DNA from: Oscillospiraceae bacterium
GTDB taxonomy: Bacteria > Bacillota_A > Clostridia > Oscillospirales > Ruminococcaceae
Direction: 5' to 3'
Assembly (NCBI GenBank): GCA_017523995.1
Contig: JAFWUX010000201.1
Coordinates: forward strand, 1-5,740
Length of the DNA: 5,740 nucleotides
The notes below the pieces were generated by a model that was not told where the DNA came from, did not search any database, and saw nothing but the letters and a program-made list of their open reading frames with translations. Of the stretch, positions 1-5,070 are shown one piece after another; within the stretch, counting starts at the first letter, position 1; every line of letters starts with the position of its first letter. A program made the position numbers and the translations under genes.

Positions 1-814
1 AAATTTTTCGTGAGCCGAGGCGCGTCCGCTGTTCCGCCGCTTTCAAAGCGGCTGATGTCAATAAGCATTGACGTTGACCAAAATTTTTTTCGCGGCGATG
101 TTTGAACATACAGTTGCCTTCTCTGCCGCTGCCTTTTTTCACCTCGACCGCTTTTTCTGCGGCGAGAAAATCGTTCGGTCTGAGGCGGCATACATACTGA
201 TGCGCTCTGCCGCCCTTGTTCGAAGCGATGAGATACGCCTGCCCGTCGTCATCGACAAACACTGTCTGATCGCCGGTGCCCTGCTTCTGCACGCCCTCGA
301 TCTGATCCTGCACATTCTTCACTTCAAAATTTCCGGTCGGGGTATCGCACTGTGCAAACAGTACACTCTCGTTATACTGCGTAACAAGCACATATTTTTT
401 TGATTTCGGGCAATATGCAACGCCCATTCTGCCGAGCCAGTAGGCAAAGCCGAAGCCCTTGGATTTCGGTGTCAGGACATCATTTTCAAATTTCCAGTTC
501 ACAAGATCCTTCGATGAATAGCAGGTGATTGACTTGAACCCGGTATCATCATTTTTGCCGGTCGGATTCTTTGCGTAGGTCTCCGCACCGGAATAGTGTA
601 CACCGTACCAGTAATAGGTATCGCCGAATTTGAAAATGCCGCCGCCCTGTGAATAAATGAAATTGCCGGAAGTATCCTTCCAGAAGCAGTCATTTGTGAT
701 CGTCTGCGACACAGCATTTGCGGTCATAGTCTGCTGCGGGATATGGATTCCGGCAGTGAACAGCAGCCCCGCAGCAGAAAGCACTGCCGCTGTTTTTTTC
801 CATCGTATTTTCAT
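1..814 (-). CDS. Secreted GH43-fold glycosyl hydrolase, exo-beta-1,3-galactanase-like; 3' end cut off and aberrant
   Basis: Translation from ATG at 814-812 gives 271 codons, open to the window edge. AGGGGG at 824-819 lies 4 nt upstream of the ATG. Residues 1-34 form a signal peptide: basic MKIRWKK, hydrophobic core, ANA cleavage before V35, so the protein is probably exported. The mature part shows a five-bladed-propeller GH43 pattern: QGGGIFKFGDTYYWYG (56-71), CYSSKDLVNWKF (98-109), GTGDQTVFVDDDGQAYLIAS (179-198) and GREGNCMFKH (230-239). By family pattern D182 is the pKa-modulating Asp and E232 the general acid. Where most GH43 enzymes have the base Asp (HDP), this one has GGG, as in the GH43_24-type galactanases, so an exo-beta-1,3-galactanase or related role on arabinogalactan is my best guess. 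Family resemblance ends at H239 (about position 98). The last ~32 codons do not look like GH43, so the gene is disrupted or the sequence is chimeric there. It has its own promoter and shares an upstream element with the next hydrolase gene. Confidence 0.8.
   Translation of the reverse strand, partial: MKIRWKKTAAVLSAAGLLFTAGIHIPQQTMTANAVSQTITNDCFWKDTSGNFIYSQGGGIFKFGDTYYWYGVHYSGAETYAKNPTGKNDDTGFKSITCYSSKDLVNWKFENDVLTPKSKGFGFAYWLGRMGVAYCPKSKKYVLVTQYNESVLFAQCDTPTGNFEVKNVQDQIEGVQKQGTGDQTVFVDDDGQAYLIASNKGGRAHQYVCRLRPNDFLAAEKAVEVKKGSGREGNCMFKHRREKNFGQRQCLLTSAALKAAEQRTRLGSRKI
36..72. repeat. Two adjacent tight palindromes in the non-homologous segment at the window edge
   Basis: GCCGCTTTCAAAGCGGC (36-52) is a perfect 8-bp inverted repeat around a single central base. 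GTCAATAAGCATTGAC (57-72) is a perfect 6-bp inverted repeat around a 4-base loop. Both sit in the ~97 bases where GH43 homology is lost. The stretch is also bracketed by similar motifs, AAATTTTTCG at 1-10 and AAATTTTTTTCG at 82-93. This could be the edge of a REP-like or miniature mobile repeat, or a terminator-like hairpin at an assembly junction. I do not recognise a named family. Confidence 0.45.
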
Positions 815-941
815 ATTTCCCCCTGTAATCTGTTTTTGCATATCCCACTGGACGCGATTGGAGCAGGAAGGGGTCTGCATCCGTCCGGATCCGGCAGATA
901 TGCTTGTTGCCTTGGTTTCTTGCGCAGAAACCTCTGATTCT

Positions 942-970
942 ATTGTAACAATTCTCCATACTGATTGCAA
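942..970 (-). promoter_or_regulatory. Sigma-A promoter of the galactanase-like GH43 gene
   Basis: On the minus strand, a -35 TTGCAA (970-965) and a -10 TACAAT (947-942) are separated by exactly 17 bases. Transcription would start near 935, giving a leader of about 120 nt before the ATG at 814. The -35 overlaps the end of the 20-bp shared core (968-987), as in the promoter of the large GH43 gene. Confidence 0.75.
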
Positions 971-1000
971 TCACATATTCTCTCATTCGCATGACTTTTT
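965..1000 (-). promoter_or_regulatory. Shared upstream regulatory element, copy B
   Basis: The 20 bases at 968-987 (plus strand CAATCACATATTCTCTCATT) are identical to 4958-4977. After a 3-base divergent gap, ATGACTTTTT (991-1000) matches ATGATTTTTT (4981-4990) at the same spacing. The element overlaps the -35 of the downstream gene and extends upstream of it, the usual place for an activator site. It lies between the terminator of the large gene and the promoter of the galactanase-like gene. The binding protein is not known from sequence; the divergently encoded sensor at 5071 is the obvious candidate. Confidence 0.75.
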
Positions 1001-1004
1001 CTTC

Positions 1005-1046
1005 CGAAAACAGCAGCAGCGATACACAAAGGCTGTGTACCGCTGC
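1005..1046 (-). terminator. Intrinsic terminator of the large GH43 gene
   Basis: Read on the minus strand, GCAGCGGTACACA (1046-1034) pairs with TGTGTATCGCTGC (1028-1016) to form a 13-bp stem with one G-U pair and a 5-base loop. It begins 12 nt after the TAA stop at 1060-1058. The trailing T tract is short and interrupted (TGCTGTTTTC), so efficiency is uncertain. The plus-strand side is followed by CGAAAAAG, so there is no good U tract in that direction. Confidence 0.75.
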
Positions 1047-1057
1047 CGAAAAAGTAT

Positions 1058-4000
1058 TTAAGATTTCTCGCTGATCTTGAATGTGCAGGCAGCCGCATCG
1101 CTGCCGTCAGTCAGCGTCAGTGCGCCGTTTGCCGCAGCGGTGAGGTATCTGCCGGGATTGGATACGCTTTCAAAGGAAACCTGTTTGCGGTCAGAAAGGC
1201 CGGTCACAGTGCGGAATGTCGCACTCTTTAAGTCGTTCTGCTGAATCGAGGTCTGCTGAGAAAGCACCGCGCCGCTGCCGTTTGCATTGACAGTGACATA
1301 AAGACCTGTCTTGTTCTCAGATTCTATCGAAACATAGGTCTGGTTCTCCACGTCGCACAGGCCGGGAACGATAACCCATTCGGTATCATGCGCGGTCAGA
1401 TTCTGCATTCCGAAGCCGAGTCCGACATTTGTGTACGGATACGCATTGTCATTGATCGAATTGGTGAATGCCGCATGACCGAGCAGCGCACCGTTCTGAT
1501 TGCTGATCGTTGAAACTGTACCGCCGATGCCTGCTGTGGTCTCCTCCATTTTCAGAATCTTTCCGCTGCTGTCGAAATGTACCTCACAGATATTCGGGCT
1601 TCTGCGATAACCGTTGCCCTCAGGCAGCGCGCCGTTGTGATAGATCATGTAGGTCTTGCCCTTGAAATCAAAGATGCTGCTGTGATTGGTATTTGAGGTC
1701 GCATTGCATTCAAAGATCACATCGCCGAATTTCCAGTCGCCCTTGAGCAGATCGGTGCAGGTGGAATATGCCATCTGCTCGCGCCAGCGGTATGCATAGA
1801 TCAGATAATAGTCGCCGTAATAGGTGCCGTCAGCATTCTGCCGGCGATAGAGCCACGGGGCTTCGGTATACATATTCATGCCCTTGCCGCGGTAGAAGAC
1901 ATCGCCGTTTGTGCCTTCGCCGCCGAAGGTGATTCTGCCGTCACCGTTGAGATCGCGGACGCTCACCATATCGTCATTGAGCTCGCAGATATAATATCTG
2001 TTGTTGCCCCATGCAAGATAGCGGTGCTCCTGACCGTCCTTGCCTTTCTCCACCCAGACGGTCGGGTCGATGTCGTCCCAGTTGCTTGCCTGATCGTTTG
2101 TCAGCGTGCCAGCAACGACCGGATGCCCGATATCACGGAACGGGCCTTTCGGGGAATCTGCGACCGCAACGCCGATGGACTGCTTGCCCTGTGCGGTTCT
2201 GTCCCATGAGCAGAAATAGAGATAATATTTGTTATTGTGCTTGACGACCTGACTTGCCCATGCACTTTTTGCATCGCCCCATGAAACATCGCGCATATTC
2301 ATCACGACACCCTCATAGTTCCAGTGAATCAGGTCTTTCGTGGAATAGCAGAGATATTCCGGGATATTGTAGATTGCCTGGCTGACTTCTGCATTCGTCG
2401 AAATATCATGTCCGGTGTAAGCATAGACCGTGTCGCCGTCCACAAATGCAGCCGGGTCACCGCCGTAGTTATAGCTTCCGTTTGTTGTGTTGATGCCGCC
2501 CGCAAAGGGGTTGTTGTACCGGCTGACACTGAGCTGAACCGGCTGCGGCGGGCCGGATTGCTCCGGTCCGCTCAGCAGCAGTCTTTTCAGAATTGTCAGA
2601 TCGTTTGCGTTGATTTTTCCGTCACGGTTCATGTCCGCGATCTTGCCCTGCTCCGGCGTCAGTGTGCCGGTTGTCAGCAGATAATCGCGCATCATAACAA
2701 GATCGGTCTTGTCACAGATGCCGTCTGCATTGATGTCGCCGGTCACAGTCAATACCTGCTTTTCTGTGACTGCAACTGCGTAATTGACACAGCCCGACTG
2801 ATTGATCTCGCCGAGCGTGACGGTCTGACCTGCGGTGAAATCCTTTTTCCAGAGCTGGTAGGTCACCTGCGGATCGCCGTCATCGGTGAGGGTATCGGCA
2901 GTTCTTGTCCAGCCGGAGAGCCATGCAGGAACATCGGTGATTCTGGTATCGAGCGCGACAAAAGCAGAAATATCTGCGCCTGCCTTGAAAGATGCCTGAT
3001 CGCCTGCATATTTCTTGGAATCGCACGCGGTCTGAATCCACTCTGCGCCGTTCAGTGCCTTCGATACGCTTGTGAACTTGAATTCTCTGTCGCCGAACAC
3101 AGCGCTGCCCGCCTGCTTGCCGGCAGTCACAACGGACCAGTTCCGCGCATTGGTCTTGTCGTTGACGGTCAGGGATTTGATGTACTTGCCGTCTGCATAG
3201 GTGATCGGCTGTACGGAGCGTTCGTTGCCCGACCATTCCCTGGTCTGTGCGCCCCAGATTGTCTGGTTGTTGTTGCCGACCGCTGTGAACACCATGACGC
3301 GCTTGCCCGTGCTCTCGTCATACTCCGCTGCGAAATAGCCCTGATAGGTCGTGTTGTTGATCTTCAGCGTTGCCGCAGAGGATTCCGCCGCCTGCTGCCA
3401 TGTGCCGCTGACTGCACCGGAGATCGTGCCGTTTGCATTCAGCGTGATATTCTGGTAGTTGATGATCGTGCCGTTTGTCGCATTGCCGTGGTTAATGTAC
3501 TCATATGTGCCGACAATGTCGCTTGTCTCATAGCCGGACTCCGACCACGGATTGATGCAGTATTCAAACGGAATGACGACCGGCCAGCCTGCCTCATTAA
3601 ACTTCATCGAGTGGACGCGGACTTCGTGGCCTTCGCCGCCGTCATCGAATCTTGCGTGATAGAGCAGATACCACTCGCCGTCATCGTCGCGCAGCACGGA
3701 GTTGTGACCGCACGCCATGTATGCGCGGTTAATGGTGCTGAATTTGTAGTTGCCCATGACCTTGAGACCGATGCTGTCGAGATTTGTGCCGGCATCAAGC
3801 ACCATGTTTCTGCCTGCCGCATCGACGAACGGCCCCAGCGGAGACTTTGACCGTCCGACGCGCATATTATAGCCGCCGGTCGAGGTCAGACCGCCGTAGG
3901 TCACCCAGAGATAATAGTAGCCGGTGTCCTTGTTGTATTCGATAAACGGGCCTTCGCCGGATTTTCCCCAGCCGCCGGAGATCTTCGTGCCGAAGTAGCT

Positions 4001-4822
4001 GTCAACCATTCGGCCGTCAGCGGTCTTTCCGTTTTTCGGATGGATGCATTTGCCCGTCTTTTTGTCGATTTCCAGTGTGAAAATGCCGCCCGACCACGAG
4101 CCGTAGCACATATACATTCTGCCGTCGGTATCGGTGTAGATCGTCGGGTCGATCGCGTTCGGATACTGCTGATTGTTAAAATCGCCGTTTCCGCTGAACC
4201 AAGCATTGTTGTGCGAGACCTGACCGCTCTGCTCAAGAGCCGGAATATTGGTCGAGGTGTATTTGCGGTTGACGCGCTTGGTGTTGCTCGTCGCCCAGGA
4301 ATCATTGCTTGTGAATCCGGAATAGATCAGCGTATCGACAAAGGTATACGGTCCCGTGATCTTTTTGGATGCCGCAAATGCGATGACCGAGCGCTTGTAG
4401 GTCGAAGAGGTGCAGAAGTACATCAGATACGCGCCTTTTGAGCCGTCCGAATTGACGAAATCCGCATCCCAGAACACATCCGGCGCCCAGACTGCAAAGC
4501 CGCCTGCACAGTCTTCGAGATCCTCGCCCGCCCATGCAAATGCTTTTTGCAGATTCTGCGAGAGATTGCCGAATTCCACATTGTTTGTCCGCGCATAGCC
4601 GTTGGAAAAACGTGTCCAGTCGCGGAGGTTGGTTGAGCGTGCGGCTTCGATGTGCGAGCCGAACACATAGTAGGTATTGCCGTCCTTCACGACAGAAGGA
4701 TCATGCACGGAGACGCGCGTTCCTGCTGCTGCCGAGGCTTCCCTTGCAGGAAGATTTGCGTGCAGACCCGTCAGTGCGAGCGCGCCTGCCAGCAGGAATG
4801 AAAGCAGTTTTTTCTGTTTCAT
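1058..4822 (-). CDS. Secreted tandem GH43 arabinan-degrading enzyme with internal dockerin and CBM42-like domain
   Basis: 1254 residues. A signal peptide (1-31, MKQKKLL, hydrophobic core, ASA cleavage) sends it out of the cell. GH43 module 1 (about 35-425) resembles endo-alpha-1,5-L-arabinanases of the Bacillus Abn2 type: base D41 in VHDPSV, pKa Asp D225 in AIDPTIY, acid E290 in GEGPFIEY, and metal-site H373 in CGHNSV. HARFDDGGEGHEVRVH (389-404) is characteristic of that group. Residues 434-530 fit the small beta-barrel that follows such arabinanases. Residues 541-688 form a beta-rich module I cannot name. A dockerin follows (693-752), then a Pro/Gly linker. GH43 module 2 (about 766-1100) has D789 (GGDPAAF), D919 (DIDPTVW) and E987 (YTEAPW), suggesting an arabinofuranosidase or xylosidase type. 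Residues 1155-1251, with ATFRTVTGL and VSFESVSNPGRYL, match the AbfB/CBM42 arabinofuranose-binding fold. All catalytic residues look intact. It probably cuts arabinan or arabinoxylan side chains while docked on a cellulosome. It ends in its own terminator. Confidence 0.9.
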   Translation of the reverse strand: MKQKKLLSFLLAGALALTGLHANLPAREASAAAGTRVSVHDPSVVKDGNTYYVFGSHIEAARSTNLRDWTRFSNGYARTNNVEFGNLSQNLQKAFAWAGEDLEDCAGGFAVWAPDVFWDADFVNSDGSKGAYLMYFCTSSTYKRSVIAFAASKKITGPYTFVDTLIYSGFTSNDSWATSNTKRVNRKYTSTNIPALEQSGQVSHNNAWFSGNGDFNNQQYPNAIDPTIYTDTDGRMYMCYGSWSGGIFTLEIDKKTGKCIHPKNGKTADGRMVDSYFGTKISGGWGKSGEGPFIEYNKDTGYYYLWVTYGGLTSTGGYNMRVGRSKSPLGPFVDAAGRNMVLDAGTNLDSIGLKVMGNYKFSTINRAYMACGHNSVLRDDDGEWYLLYHARFDDGGEGHEVRVHSMKFNEAGWPVVIPFEYCINPWSESGYETSDIVGTYEYINHGNATNGTIINYQNITLNANGTISGAVSGTWQQAAESSAATLKINNTTYQGYFAAEYDESTGKRVMVFTAVGNNNQTIWGAQTREWSGNERSVQPITYADGKYIKSLTVNDKTNARNWSVVTAGKQAGSAVFGDREFKFTSVSKALNGAEWIQTACDSKKYAGDQASFKAGADISAFVALDTRITDVPAWLSGWTRTADTLTDDGDPQVTYQLWKKDFTAGQTVTLGEINQSGCVNYAVAVTEKQVLTVTGDINADGICDKTDLVMMRDYLLTTGTLTPEQGKIADMNRDGKINANDLTILKRLLLSGPEQSGPPQPVQLSVSRYNNPFAGGINTTNGSYNYGGDPAAFVDGDTVYAYTGHDISTNAEVSQAIYNIPEYLCYSTKDLIHWNYEGVVMNMRDVSWGDAKSAWASQVVKHNNKYYLYFCSWDRTAQGKQSIGVAVADSPKGPFRDIGHPVVAGTLTNDQASNWDDIDPTVWVEKGKDGQEHRYLAWGNNRYYICELNDDMVSVRDLNGDGRITFGGEGTNGDVFYRGKGMNMYTEAPWLYRRQNADGTYYGDYYLIYAYRWREQMAYSTCTDLLKGDWKFGDVIFECNATSNTNHSSIFDFKGKTYMIYHNGALPEGNGYRRSPNICEVHFDSSGKILKMEETTAGIGGTVSTISNQNGALLGHAAFTNSINDNAYPYTNVGLGFGMQNLTAHDTEWVIVPGLCDVENQTYVSIESENKTGLYVTVNANGSGAVLSQQTSIQQNDLKSATFRTVTGLSDRKQVSFESVSNPGRYLTAAANGALTLTDGSDAAACTFKISEKS
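2567..2746 (-). other. Type-I dockerin domain, internal, residues 693-752
   Basis: Two calcium-loop repeats are visible: DINADGICDKTDL (696-708) and DMNRDGKINANDL (729-741), each with Asp/Asn at loop positions 1, 3, 5, 9 and 12 and followed by a Leu-rich helix (VMMRDYLL, TILKRLLL). Such domains bind cohesins on scaffoldin proteins and so attach the enzyme to a cellulosome. The residues usually read as cohesin-specificity positions (10 and 11) are KT in the first repeat and AN in the second, so the two faces are not equivalent. The domain lies between two catalytic modules instead of at a terminus. A linker, SGPEQSGPPQPVQ, follows it. Confidence 0.93.
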
Positions 4823-4829
4823 TTCAATT

Positions 4830-4834
4830 CCCCC
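4830..4834 (-). promoter_or_regulatory. Ribosome binding site that sets the start of the large GH43 gene
   Basis: GGGGG on the minus strand, in context ATGGGGGAATT, lies 7 nt upstream of the ATG at 4822. The frame can be extended to another ATG at 4852, but that adds MENLINGGIE in front of a normal signal peptide, reads through this Shine-Dalgarno sequence, and has no G-rich motif of its own. The 4822 start is therefore preferred. Confidence 0.8.
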
Positions 4835-4851
4835 ATTTATCAGATTTTCCA

Positions 4852-4916
4852 CAAACCGGTGCCGCGCAGCCGCCGATTGTCGAAGGGGAGACAGTCAGCA
4901 TATGCATCAAACCGGT
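4852..4916. repeat. Direct repeat CAAACCGGT in the leader of the large GH43 gene
   Basis: CAAACCGGT occurs at 4852-4860 and again at 4908-4916, 56 bp apart in the same orientation. Both copies contain the palindrome ACCGGT and lie between the promoter and the start codon. They could be paired operator half-sites for a second regulator, or chance. Confidence 0.3.
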
Positions 4917-4931
4917 CTATTTCATGATTTC

Positions 4932-4960
4932 ATTATAACGGATAGAAAACAGAATCACAA
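4932..4960 (-). promoter_or_regulatory. Sigma-A promoter of the large GH43 gene
   Basis: On the minus strand a perfect -10 TATAAT (4937-4932) is preceded by TTGTGA (4960-4955) with a 17-base spacer. Transcription would start near 4925 and give a leader of about 100 nt. The -35 is imperfect, consistent with activator dependence, and it overlaps the shared 20-bp core exactly as in the promoter at 942-970. Confidence 0.82.
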
Positions 4961-4990
4961 TCACATATTCTCTCATTTCAATGATTTTTT
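4955..4990. promoter_or_regulatory. Shared upstream regulatory element, copy A, between divergent promoters
   Basis: This carries the identical 20-bp core (4958-4977) plus ATGATTTTTT (4981-4990), matching copy B at 965-1000 with the same internal spacing. On one side it runs into the -35 of the large GH43 gene (4955-4960). On the other side the -35 of the sensor gene starts at 4999. A protein bound here could activate the hydrolase and affect transcription of the sensor gene at once, the usual geometry of a divergently transcribed local regulator. Confidence 0.75.
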
Positions 4991-4998
4991 CTGTCCGA

Positions 4999-5027
4999 TT
5001 GACAATCCCTGTAATCTATGATATACT
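4999..5027 (+). promoter_or_regulatory. Sigma-A promoter of the sugar-sensor gene
   Basis: A consensus -35 TTGACA (4999-5004) and -10 TATACT (5022-5027) are separated by 17 bases. The expected start near 5034 leaves a leader of about 37 nt before the ATG at 5071. The consensus -35 suggests substantial basal expression, unlike the weaker -35 boxes of the two hydrolase genes. Confidence 0.85.
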
Positions 5028-5059
5028 AAAACCAAAAACATAGAAATCAATTTACAGGG
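5007..5059. repeat. Inverted repeat CCCTGTAA / TTACAGGG around the sensor promoter
   Basis: CCCTGTAA (5007-5014) lies in the spacer between -35 and -10, and its exact inverse TTACAGGG (5052-5059) lies in the leader over the Shine-Dalgarno sequence. The arms are 45 bp apart, and the upstream arm precedes the predicted transcription start, so an RNA hairpin is unlikely. They could be operator half-sites. The second arm is also explained partly by the ribosome binding site. Confidence 0.3.
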
Positions 5060-5070
5060 GGAAAAGGAAT

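Noticed and set aside
68..403. A 111-codon plus-strand frame opposite the galactanase-like gene
   Set aside because: It is antisense to residues with clear GH43 motifs, and its hydrophobic appearance comes from the complementary codons.
690..992. A 100-codon minus-strand frame overlapping the leader and signal peptide of the galactanase-like gene
   Set aside because: It runs through the predicted promoter and the ribosome binding site and is out of frame with the GH43 homology.
1011..1020. CAG triplet run as a microsatellite
   Set aside because: It is only three units and is partly the flank of the terminator stem.
2324..3850. A 508-codon open frame on the plus strand, opposite the large GH43 gene
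   Set aside because: It is wholly antisense to a gene with intact catalytic motifs and dockerin. Its product is Cys-, Arg- and Val-rich with no recognisable domain, and I saw no promoter or ribosome binding site. It is the mirror of GC-biased codons in the true gene.
4820..4852. Upstream ATG at 4852 as start of the large GH43 gene
   Set aside because: It would add ten residues before a standard signal peptide and span the Shine-Dalgarno sequence at 4830-4834.
4853..4932. A catabolite-control (cre) operator in the large gene's leader
   Set aside because: The CAAACCGGT copies share a few bases with such sites, but neither fits the full palindromic consensus.
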